Part shown: one piece after another, positions 1 through 5,560 of the stretch | Numbering within the stretch: position 1 is the first letter of the stretch | Layout: each line of letters starts with the position of its first letter | From: Bifidobacteriaceae bacterium NR021 | Lineage (GTDB): Bacteria; Actinomycetota; Actinomycetes; Actinomycetales; Bifidobacteriaceae | Assembly: GCA_003585845.1 (NCBI GenBank) | Contig: NQOP01000007.1 | Span: 41,094 to 47,181, forward strand | Direction: 5' to 3' | DNA length: 6,088 nucleotides | The notes under the pieces: model-generated | Told to the model about the DNA's origin: nothing | Database searches by the model: none | The model's input: the letters and a program-made list of their open reading frames with translations, nothing else | Position numbers and translations under genes: made by a program

Positions 1-1
1 G

Positions 2-18
2 CGTACCAAACCGTACCA
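2..18 (-). repeat. Two TGGTACG direct repeats, 10-bp period, after the regulator gene
   Basis: On the minus strand TGGTACG occurs at 18-12 and again at 8-2, separated by GTT, starting five bases past the regulator's stop codon. A 10-bp period puts both copies on one face of the helix, as for a protein binding tandem half-sites. The array may continue beyond the window. It could be an operator for the late promoter. A chance 7-bp repeat cannot be ruled out. Confidence 0.5.
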
Positions 19-22
19 TTTT

Positions 23-451
23 TCAGATTTGGATTAGATTATCTGGTAAAACCATGTGCTCTAACGCTTTACCATGCCACCTGATAATCGTCATTCTGCT
101 AGCATGGAGTTCTTTACCAATATCCTCCCACGTCATGTTACTCATGTAACGGTAGCGTAAAATCATCTGCTCATCCACGCTTTCAAGTTTAGAAATCACA
201 TCCAAAATCTGCTCTTTCAAACTGATAAGCATCGTAATCTCCATGTTAATCTTCGCTTCTAAATCCATAACCCTTATAAGAGCTTTCACAAACGGAGCTT
301 CTATACTTCGAGTCGTCTGCACATACTCTCGGTCGTATCTTAATGAAGAAACACTTGTAGCAATCTCACGCAGTCTTACTACTTCATCCATGTCAGCCTT
401 AATCCGCTTATCAAGAAGATAGGCTTGCCGTAAGTATTCTTTTTTGTTCAT
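23..451 (-). CDS. DUF1492-family sigma-70 region 4-like regulator, 142 aa
   Basis: The protein matches the pattern of the DUF1492 family of Bacillota phages (functionally similar to ArpU/RinA-type late regulators), DNA-binding proteins encoded just before the packaging genes. The N-terminus is helical (YLRQAYLLDKRIKADMDEVVRLREIATSVSS), followed by the KALIRVMDLEAKINMEI helix (56-72). A sigma-70 region 4-like helix-turn-helix occupies about 93-131, with RYRYMSNMTWEDIGKELHAS then a recognition helix ending RWHGKAL. The start is ATG 449-451, preceded by GGAGG five bases upstream. An ATG four codons earlier (461-463) has no ribosome binding site and sits inside the hairpin loop. It overlaps the helicase by 41 bases. 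Expected role: activating transcription of terminase and structural genes beyond position 1 (family knowledge plus position). Confidence 0.9.
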   Translation of the reverse strand: MNKKEYLRQAYLLDKRIKADMDEVVRLREIATSVSSLRYDREYVQTTRSIEAPFVKALIRVMDLEAKINMEITMLISLKEQILDVISKLESVDEQMILRYRYMSNMTWEDIGKELHASRMTIIRWHGKALEHMVLPDNLIQI

Positions 452-1850
452 TCTTACCTCCATTTTGAGGTAAGTTCTCTCTAGAACCCCTTTCCCTCAC
501 TTCATTAATTGATAGTCTTGCTTTAACCGACTCGATTAAAGCATCCTGCACTTTAGCCTTCATGCTTAAAGCCCTCATCACATCCTCATCAATCGTGTCC
601 TTAGTGATGATGTGATGGATTACAACCGTATCGGTTTGACCCTGACGGTTAAGTCTAGCGTTCGCCTGCTGGTAAAGTTCTAAACTCCAAGTCAGGGAAA
701 ACCAGATAAGAGTTGAACCGCCAGCCTGTAGGTTAAGACCATGACCTGCAGAAGCCGGGTGAATCAATGCTACAGGAATCATGCCGGCATTCCAGTCAGC
801 AATATCAGCACTCGTTTTAATCTCACGCACGTTAAAACGTTTCTTAATCCGCTCAAGATCATGCTTAAACCAGTAAGCTACAAGCACCGGTTTACCGTTA
901 GCAGCCTCGATTAAATCCTCTAACGCGTCCAGCTTACGATCATGAATATGAACGCTTTCTTTTTTCTCGTTATAAACCGCGCCGCCTGCCATTTGAAGAA
1001 GCTTATTTGAAAGAGACGCTGCGTTAATAGCATCAATCTCTTTACCCTCCAACGACACCACCATATCCTGTTTCAGCTCATCATAGAGTTTTCGCTCATT
1101 ACCGGATAACTCTACTTTCACCTCGTTTATCACACACGCCGGCATTTTCAAATAGTCTTTTGACTTCATCGAAATCGTAATATCAGCTATCTGCTTATAG
1201 ATTAAACTCTCAGCACCATCTTTAGGCTTATAAGAAAAAATCATGTGCTGGTTACGCTTATCAGGATTAAAAAAGTTCTGCCGATAATACGTAATATAGC
1301 GGCCAAGCCTTTGACCCATATCAAGCAGCCTAAACTCAGCCCACAAATCCATAAGCCCGTTAGAAGAAGGAGTTCCTGTAAGACCTACAATCCTTTTAAC
1401 TTTCGGCCTAGCCTTCAATAATGCTTTAAAACGTTTCGCCTGATACGATTTAAAACTTGAAAGCTCATCTATCACAACCATGTCAAAATTAAACGGTAGG
1501 CCGCTTTTCATTATCAGCCACTCCACGTTTTCACGGTTAATAATATAAACGTGAGCAGGCGTTTTTAGCGCTTGAATCCGCTCCTTCTCACTACCCGTCA
1601 CGACAGAATAAGTCAAGTGTTTTAAATGCTCCCACTTTTCTAACTCTAAAGGCCACGTAGTGTTCGCAACCCTAAGAGGCGCGATAACAAGAGTCCTGGA
1701 AACATCAAACGAGTCAAGCATCAGGTCGTTAATCGCTGTAAGACTTATAACACTCTTACCAAGTCCCATTTCAAGCAAAACCGCTGACACCGGGTGTGTG
1801 ATAATAAAATCAGTCGCATACTTTTGATACTCATGTGGCTCGTATCTCAT
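411..1850 (-). CDS. SNF2-type DEAD/DEAH-box helicase, 479 aa
   Basis: This is a superfamily 2 Snf2-like ATPase, a DNA translocase that would remodel or unwind replication or recombination intermediates. Motifs in order are a Q-like YEPHEYQ at the N-terminus, motif I LEMGLGKS (26-33), Ia LVIAPLRV (54-61), and II IDELSS (a DEAH variant, about 127-132). III is LTGTPSSNG (157-165), then the second RecA lobe with ASAGHGLNL (366-374) and motif VI QQANARLNRQGQ (394-405) with its arginine finger. The best start is ATG 1848-1850 with GGAGG (1859-1863) eight bases upstream; the TTG one codon earlier is possible. About 30 residues at the C-terminus (from about 448) are polar and look unlike the conserved core. 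They overlap the next gene's start by 41 bases and span its ribosome binding site hairpin. All core catalytic residues are present. Confidence 0.94.
   Translation of the reverse strand: MRYEPHEYQKYATDFIITHPVSAVLLEMGLGKSVISLTAINDLMLDSFDVSRTLVIAPLRVANTTWPLELEKWEHLKHLTYSVVTGSEKERIQALKTPAHVYIINRENVEWLIMKSGLPFNFDMVVIDELSSFKSYQAKRFKALLKARPKVKRIVGLTGTPSSNGLMDLWAEFRLLDMGQRLGRYITYYRQNFFNPDKRNQHMIFSYKPKDGAESLIYKQIADITISMKSKDYLKMPACVINEVKVELSGNERKLYDELKQDMVVSLEGKEIDAINAASLSNKLLQMAGGAVYNEKKESVHIHDRKLDALEDLIEAANGKPVLVAYWFKHDLERIKKRFNVREIKTSADIADWNAGMIPVALIHPASAGHGLNLQAGGSTLIWFSLTWSLELYQQANARLNRQGQTDTVVIHHIITKDTIDEDVMRALSMKAKVQDALIESVKARLSINEVRERGSRENLPQNGGKNEQKRILTASLSS
453..474 (-). promoter_or_regulatory. 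Hairpin that hides the DUF1492 gene's ribosome binding site
   Basis: On the minus strand, CTTACCTC (467-474) pairs perfectly over 8 bp with GAGGTAAG (453-460) across a 6-base AAAATG loop. The Shine-Dalgarno GGAGG of the downstream gene (457-461) is almost entirely within the right arm, five bases before its ATG at 449-451. The whole structure lies inside the translated end of the helicase gene (stop at 411-413), so ribosomes finishing the helicase would melt it. This fits translational coupling. A DNA-level operator is the alternative. Confidence 0.65.
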
Positions 1851-2121
1851 CAATCACACCTCCAATCTGACTCTTCTCATCAACCACGAAAACCTTAAAA
1901 CCTAAATCCTGTAAATCCTTCATCCGTTTCACCTGTAAAACTCTAGGCTTTTTACCTGGTGCTTTAAGCTCAACAAAACCAATCTTGCCGCCGTTAAGTA
2001 AAACCAGCCTGTCAGGAAGCCCGTCAACGGAAGGACTCGTAAGCTTTATAGCCATGCCTCCCGCAGCTTTAACATCACGGACGAGTTTTCGCTCAGTTTC
2101 CTTTTCTCGTAAAAAGCCCAT
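1831..2121 (-). CDS. VRR-NUC domain nuclease, 96 aa
   Basis: This is a small stand-alone VRR-NUC protein of the PD-(D/E)XK nuclease superfamily, probably cutting structured or branched DNA during phage replication or recombination. The fold's motifs are all visible: Glu8 in the first helix (REKETERKL), VDGLPDRL with Asp37 of the G-x-PD motif, FVELKAPG with Glu51-x-Lys53, and Gln63 in the following helix. A length near 96 aa is usual for phage versions. The start chosen is ATG 2119-2121, preceded by AGAGGT (2128-2133). An in-frame ATG far upstream (2205) would add 28 non-conserved residues that only shadow the preceding gene. It overlaps the upstream gene by 29 bases and the helicase gene by 20, so the three are likely co-translated. 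VRR-NUC next to SNF2 helicase is a recurrent phage pairing, suggesting joint action. Confidence 0.92.
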   Translation of the reverse strand: MGFLREKETERKLVRDVKAAGGMAIKLTSPSVDGLPDRLVLLNGGKIGFVELKAPGKKPRVLQVKRMKDLQDLGFKVFVVDEKSQIGGVIDEIRAT

Positions 2122-2428
2122 CAGATACCTCTTTTGCCATCTCAATGATTTTCTTATCCACTTCGTTTCTCGGCTCATCAGAAACATCGCCGTAAAACAC
2201 GTCAATATAGTGATTGTTTAACTGTGGGTGATCTTTGAACATATTGTCCTCAGCATGCGAAGATACTTCATCAATCATGTTCATGGCTTTTAACAGTCTG
2301 TCTTGATCTTTCGCTAAAAGCACCGGGCTAATATCGACCACTAATTGGTTAATCAGACTCTTAGTCAGTCGCATTGCTGCTCCTGCTTGCTTGTAGGTTT
2401 CTACTGTTCTCTCTTGTTTGTTAATCAT
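2093..2428 (-). CDS. Hypothetical phage protein, 111 aa
   Basis: I do not recognise this family. The start is ATG 2426-2428 with a good AAAGGTGG ribosome binding site about 8 bases upstream, and the stop lies 29 bases inside the following nuclease gene, so the reading frame is well supported. The protein is mostly polar and probably alpha-helical. A helical N-terminal half (about 10-60) is followed by a segment rich in Asp, His, Asn and Tyr (FKDHPQLNNHYIDVFYGD, about 64-81) and a charged helix near the C-terminus. There is no signal peptide, membrane segment, cysteine cluster or obvious catalytic motif. As the first gene after the noncoding region, in an overlapping chain with a nuclease and helicase, it may assist DNA replication or processing. 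That is inference from position only. Confidence 0.8.
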   Translation of the reverse strand: MINKQERTVETYKQAGAAMRLTKSLINQLVVDISPVLLAKDQDRLLKAMNMIDEVSSHAEDNMFKDHPQLNNHYIDVFYGDVSDEPRNEVDKKIIEMAKEVSDGLFTRKGN

Positions 2429-2545
2429 GGTTTATTCCACCTTTCTCAAATCTTATTTTTCATTTATTGAATAGAGTTGTTTCATTCGTTGGTTTTGCCC
2501 GTTTACATCAGGCGAATGTTATTTGTGTAGCCATGTATGCTTTAG

Positions 2546-2624
2546 ACCCATCTTTTACTTTTCTCTATATATACTTATATTTCTTTTATTTTTTTCTCTT
2601 ATATAAAAAGTAAAGAAAAAGGGT
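2546..2624. repeat. Extremely AT-rich, G-free tract flanked by inverted repeats
   Basis: The plus strand carries no G from 2546 to 2609 (64 bases), and 2551-2620 is about 14% G+C by hand count. TTTACTTTT (2554-2562) and AAAAGTAAA (2606-2614) form a perfect 9-bp inverted repeat around a 43-base core. ACCC (2546-2549) and GGGT (2621-2624) add an outer 4-bp pair. The core is largely pyrimidine on the plus strand with TATATATA-like runs. Such low-stability DNA next to a primase-helicase gene resembles a DNA-unwinding element, but it could equally be a promoter upstream region or an A/T-rich 5' leader. Confidence 0.6.
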
Positions 2625-2683
2625 ACACTACAATACAAAACCCCTATTTATCAGGCTTTTCTTTCTTGAAAACGTGCATGGTA

Positions 2684-2779
2684 GCGTGTAGGCAACGCCT
2701 ATTTTCGTGTATGAAAAAATCCTATAGAACATTTTTCTCTGAACCCGGTTTTTACCATGTAAAACATTTGCCTACACGC
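2684..2779. repeat. 96-bp element bounded by perfect 12-bp inverted repeats
   Basis: GCGTGTAGGCAA (2684-2695) and TTGCCTACACGC (2768-2779) are perfect reverse complements separated by 72 bases. Inside are two weaker inverted repeats: TTTTAC/GTAAAA (2750-2755 and 2759-2764, 3-base loop) and AAAAAT/ATTTTT (2715-2720 and 2731-2736, 10-base loop). The left arm can instead fold locally as TAGGC-AAC-GCCTA (2689-2701). A perfect CATGGTA/TACCATG pair (2677-2683 and 2753-2759) interleaves with the main one and would compete with it. No target-site duplication is visible. It could be a structured RNA domain (a 12-bp stem enclosing two hairpins), an origin structure or a small repeat of REP/MITE kind. 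The sequence alone does not decide. Confidence 0.75.
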
Positions 2780-2825
2780 CAATACATTTTTCAGGAAGTA
2801 TCTTTCAGTTTTACCGTGCTTTACA

Positions 2826-5039
2826 TCAAAGAAAATCCTCCTGTGCCTGCAAATTCGGATTAATGGAAAGCCCACACCACTGGTAGCCCTTACCCGTCCG
2901 TTTTTTGCTATAACCCGCTAACAGTAAAGCCTTAGAAAAATCCCTATCGTTTCTAACATATTCACCGTTAAGGTTTGCCCACTGGCGGTAAGACAAGTAA
3001 AGACTCCTACTCATCTCCGTTTCATTCACGCCCTTAATGCAATAATCAGTGATGAAATGGCCTATCCAGTCGTTTTCAGCCCGATAAGCGTCCTTAGCCT
3101 GCTCTACCACCTTACAAGTAGGGAATTTATAACTGTTTTGGATATAAAGCTTGGCTCCTTCAATCATCCATTGAAGTATTGCCCCACCTGCTTTTTGCAA
3201 AAGTTCATCAACATAGTCTGTTTTCGGATTCTTGATTTCTTTCGTAAACGGTGCGACAAAGATTCTCCGCCACGTTCCCTTATCGTTCGAACCGACTTTC
3301 GGCAGATGGTTCGTGTAGAGAATAGTTGAGTGGCTTGGCGTAAACGTAAAAGGAGCATAATATTTCCTCTCAGCTGAAATATCATCCACGCTTGCTATCT
3401 GTTTCAGCATGGAAATAGAAAGCCTTTGCCCTTCCTCAGTTTCCGAGGCAAGAATAAACCTTTTACCGCAAAGCTCTGCTAAATCCACTTTCACGTTTTT
3501 AGCCCGAGTGGTTAAAGACTCCGCAGGTATTTTCCCCGCATAATCTCCAAGCACGTGTGCTTCCGCGTTAAACACGGTCGACTTACCGTTGCCACCTGAC
3601 CCGTACACCAGCAAAAGCGATTCTTCAAACACTTGACCTATAAGCGTACTACCCGCATGGCTTTGAAGAAATGTCTGAAACTCTTTATCACCTGCGGTAA
3701 CCATATCAAGCGTTGTCTGCCACAATCCCATGTTCTCCCGTGAAGGGCAAACAGCGGTCATTTTCGTACAGTACGAACACGGATCATGTGCTTTTAGCTC
3801 TCCAGTCTTTAAATCCACGATTCCGCAAGGCGTGTTTAGAATGAAAGCATCACGATCCAGTCCTTCGTTTGCAACTTCCAGCATGGATTTAGCAAGCTTT
3901 AATATCCCGGACACTTTACTGTGATCATTCATCTTCTTAGCAAACGAAAGATACTGTTTTGCCTGATTCACTTCACTCTTTGCTTTATCCGCCTGCTCTT
4001 TATCACCTGATGATTCGGCTTGAACGAACTCTTCGTAAGCTGTCTTAAACTCGATACCAGCATTTTTCAAAACCTTTTTAGCAATAAGCATGTAAAGTTT
4101 CATAACTTTAAGCTCAGACGCTTCCCACTTCTTGCCCGTCCAGTAAAGCCAGCCGGCAGACATCGTATAAACAGCCTTATTCTTGTTATGTTTGGCAAAA
4201 ACCTCAGCCATCGCAATATCTGTTAAATCATCCGGCTTATACTCCTCATAGCTTTTGCCATACTCGCTAGGCGGAATATAACCTTCTTGACTTGCTACTT
4301 TAAGCCCGAACTTTTTAGCCGAATACCAGATTTTAGATAATTCTGCATCAGGCAAAGGAGGATTGCACCGTTCTGCTTCACTCAAAAACTTCTCATGTGT
4401 TTCATCTGTAGCACCATAACGTTTGATGAGTTTTCCTGCGATATGACTAAGCCTAGAGTTTCTCTGCCCTGATGGTATTTCTTCTGTTCCTGCATCAAAT
4501 TCACTGAAATCTTCTTCCGAGAGGAAATCAGTGATTGTTTTTTCACCATCGTAAAGTTCTACCTGTGGAGTTTTAACACCGTAGAGAAAACGTGCCGCAT
4601 CAAGAGCGTTACTGTCAAAATACGGGAATACTGATTGAATCTTTGTTTTAAGCTCCACATAAGCTTTAGCATCGCTTACTTCTTCAATTGGAAAATACAC
4701 GTGAAAACGTGGTCTTGCACACTTCCCATGCTTGTCTTTCATGTGGTTTCTACTATAAGACGCGTAAAAGCACACGTTCGGAAACGCTAAAGCAACATCA
4801 AAAGGTGTCACCCAGTCTTTACTAACATCAGAATGGTCGTTATCACAGTCCATCGGAATACAGGTAGATGAAATGAAATTATCTTTAGACCTATAACTGT
4901 TAGTAAATTGTGCTGTGACATGGTCAAAAGAGATAGCCTTATTAAAACTATCTCGATCACAGACTTTTATTTCGTTAGGATACAAGCAGTTGCTACTGTT
5001 TCCTACACAGGAAGCTGTATAAATTTTGCATTCAAGCAT
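2826..5039 (-). CDS. Phage primase-helicase: AEP-like primase + PriCT + D5_N + SF3 (P4/D5-type) helicase
   Basis: This 737-aa two-function replication protein would synthesise primers and unwind the fork. The N-terminal archaeo-eukaryotic-type primase domain shows Asp64-x-Asp66 (PMDCD), RPRFHVYF with His113, and DSNALDAARFLYG (142-154), the usual metal and nucleotide residues. A PriCT-like helical segment (about 190-246) follows, then a D5_N-like domain (about 270-440) with a charged helical stretch at 338-370. The SF3 helicase core has Walker A GSGGNGKST (480-488), Walker B FILASETEE (528-536), the sensor segment TILYTNHLP with Asn577, and the arginine pair 591-592. A D5 C-terminal winged-helix-like region covers about 645-730. 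The start is ATG 5037-5039, sharing one base with the upstream stop and preceded by AGGGGGTGA. The TTG one codon earlier is less well placed. No key residue is missing, so it appears complete and functional. Confidence 0.95.
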   Translation of the reverse strand: MLECKIYTASCVGNSSNCLYPNEIKVCDRDSFNKAISFDHVTAQFTNSYRSKDNFISSTCIPMDCDNDHSDVSKDWVTPFDVALAFPNVCFYASYSRNHMKDKHGKCARPRFHVYFPIEEVSDAKAYVELKTKIQSVFPYFDSNALDAARFLYGVKTPQVELYDGEKTITDFLSEEDFSEFDAGTEEIPSGQRNSRLSHIAGKLIKRYGATDETHEKFLSEAERCNPPLPDAELSKIWYSAKKFGLKVASQEGYIPPSEYGKSYEEYKPDDLTDIAMAEVFAKHNKNKAVYTMSAGWLYWTGKKWEASELKVMKLYMLIAKKVLKNAGIEFKTAYEEFVQAESSGDKEQADKAKSEVNQAKQYLSFAKKMNDHSKVSGILKLAKSMLEVANEGLDRDAFILNTPCGIVDLKTGELKAHDPCSYCTKMTAVCPSRENMGLWQTTLDMVTAGDKEFQTFLQSHAGSTLIGQVFEESLLLVYGSGGNGKSTVFNAEAHVLGDYAGKIPAESLTTRAKNVKVDLAELCGKRFILASETEEGQRLSISMLKQIASVDDISAERKYYAPFTFTPSHSTILYTNHLPKVGSNDKGTWRRIFVAPFTKEIKNPKTDYVDELLQKAGGAILQWMIEGAKLYIQNSYKFPTCKVVEQAKDAYRAENDWIGHFITDYCIKGVNETEMSRSLYLSYRQWANLNGEYVRNDRDFSKALLLAGYSKKRTGKGYQWCGLSINPNLQAQEDFL

Positions 5040-5407
5040 CAATATTCACCCCCTAAATCCTTATCTGTAAAATACTTAATCGGCTGCCTGCGTTTTTCTG
5101 CAAGATTGATTTCTACTTGCATGCCGCCTGTGATTTTCTCCCCGAACACCCACAGCTCGTTGCATTTGCCTAAGAGGATAATGTCCATAAACATCGCATC
5201 CCCTCTATGCTTTTGATTCTCATCATCCATGAACGGGAAAAGCAGGTGTGGAGTGATAGGGATTGCTCCGCGTGAATACGCGTAAGCCGCACACCGGATA
5301 GCATGTTGCACGTTTTTCTCCTTATCTCCACGGTAGGGAGCACAAATGTAGACGATAGGCTTAAAATTCGGTGTCGTTTCTAAATGCTTTTTATAAGACT
5401 TACCCAC
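5039..5407 (-). CDS. DUF4406/DUF7768-like protein (nucleoside 2-deoxyribosyltransferase-like fold)
   Basis: This 122-aa protein looks related to the phage DUF4406/DUF7768 proteins, which share a fold with nucleoside 2-deoxyribosyltransferases and are thought to act on nucleotides. Their substrate is not established. Visible motifs are YICAPYRGD (about 20-28), a nucleotide-pocket-like strand and turn. PITPHLLFPF follows at 50-59, then CNELWVFGEKITGGMQVEI at 83-100, where Glu99 matches the position of the catalytic Glu in the GM..EI motif of deoxyribosyltransferases. The start is GTG at 5405-5407, supported by AAAGGAG seven bases upstream; no ATG lies nearby. The stop TGA overlaps the primase ATG by one base (TGATG), so the two are coupled. 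Its place between polymerase and primase suggests a role in nucleotide supply or modification during phage replication (inference). Family membership is likely; enzymatic activity is unproven. Confidence 0.8.
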   Translation of the reverse strand: MGKSYKKHLETTPNFKPIVYICAPYRGDKEKNVQHAIRCAAYAYSRGAIPITPHLLFPFMDDENQKHRGDAMFMDIILLGKCNELWVFGEKITGGMQVEINLAEKRRQPIKYFTDKDLGGEY

Positions 5408-5409
5408 TT

Positions 5410-5463
5410 TTAGTCTCCTTTAACACCACGTTTTTGCTTACTAATATTGTTTTTAATAGTCAT
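5410..5463 (-). CDS. Possible 17-aa basic leader peptide ORF upstream of the DUF4406-like gene
   Basis: The ATG at 5461-5463 opens a short frame encoding MTIKNNISKQKRGVKGD, ending in TAA at 5410-5412. A good Shine-Dalgarno sequence, AAAAGGA (5471-5477), stands 7 bases before the ATG. The stop falls two bases before the GTG start of the next gene, and that gene's own AAAGGAG lies inside the last codons of this ORF, so the two would be translationally coupled if both are used. The peptide is lysine/arginine/asparagine-rich with no recognisable motif. The start signal is better than chance, but an ORF this short can arise randomly. I cannot assign a function beyond possible coupling or leader control. 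Confidence 0.4.
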   Translation of the reverse strand: MTIKNNISKQKRGVKGD

Positions 5464-5488
5464 TCGCGTATCCTTTTACGTTCTTTCT

Positions 5489-5506
5489 GAAGGCGGTATT
5501 GCCTTC
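5489..5506. repeat. Short hairpin GAAGGC-N6-GCCTTC between terminator and leader ORF
   Basis: This is a perfect 6-bp inverted repeat (5489-5494 and 5501-5506) with a 6-base spacer. It has no T-run on the minus strand, so it is not a second terminator. It lies 25 bases upstream of the small ORF starting at 5463. It could be an operator or a 5'-leader mRNA hairpin. I saw no convincing -35/-10 pair around it. Confidence 0.4.
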
Positions 5507-5518
5507 TAAATCACAGGC

Positions 5519-5549
5519 AAAGAAAAAGAGCAGGTTTTTAACCCTGCTC
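5519..5549 (-). terminator. Rho-independent terminator after the DNA polymerase gene
   Basis: On the minus strand, a GAGCAGG / CCTGCTC stem (5543-5549 with 5528-5534) closes an 8-nt loop and is followed directly by TTTTTCTTT (5519-5527). With a one-base bulge, the stem can extend by TT/AA pairs. It begins 11 bases after the polymerase stop codon. On the plus strand the same stem is followed, after a few bases, by a run of seven T (5556-5562), so it may act weakly in both directions. It separates polymerase transcription from the DUF4406/primase genes, implying either a promoter just downstream or partial read-through. Confidence 0.85.
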
Positions 5550-5560
5550 CTAAAATTTTT

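Larger units (their letters stand above)
2429..2825. other. Noncoding region (~400 bp) between primase and the 111-aa gene; candidate origin/regulatory region
   Basis: No credible gene fits here. It contains, from right to left, the 12-bp inverted-repeat element (2684-2779), an AT-rich tract with inverted repeats (2546-2624), and a smaller CATTCG/CGAATG pair (2483-2488 and 2513-2518). The other genes here, apart from the terminator/leader gap, overlap, so this gap stands out as probably functional. Phage origins often lie in or near replication genes, which makes an origin plausible. Many AT-rich hexamers resemble -10 boxes on the minus strand, but none has a convincing -35 at the right spacing, so I do not name a promoter. 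One is expected for the four genes beyond it. Confidence 0.55.

Noticed and set aside
2122..2205. Longer VRR-NUC start at 2205
   Set aside because: The extra 28 residues are out-of-frame translation of the preceding gene. The ATG at 2121 has a proper ribosome binding site and gives the usual family length.
2429..2640. Promoter for the four-gene chain
   Set aside because: The AT-rich tract gives many -10-like hexamers, but none has a convincing -35 at 16-18 bp. Naming one would be guesswork.
2699..2767. Minus-strand 22-codon ORF filling the loop of the 12-bp inverted repeat
   Set aside because: Only AGGC precedes the ATG. It is too short to support as a gene, so it is noted only in the element's finding.
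2666..2863. Plus-strand 65-codon open frame starting at 2666
   Set aside because: It runs antisense into the primase 3' end and across the inverted-repeat element, has no ribosome binding site, and its protein has no recognisable features. It is a by-product of the element.
3057..5216. Several plus- and minus-strand open frames of 64-102 codons across the primase region
   Set aside because: They lie within or antisense to strongly supported genes, have no ribosome binding sites or motifs, and are shadow frames.
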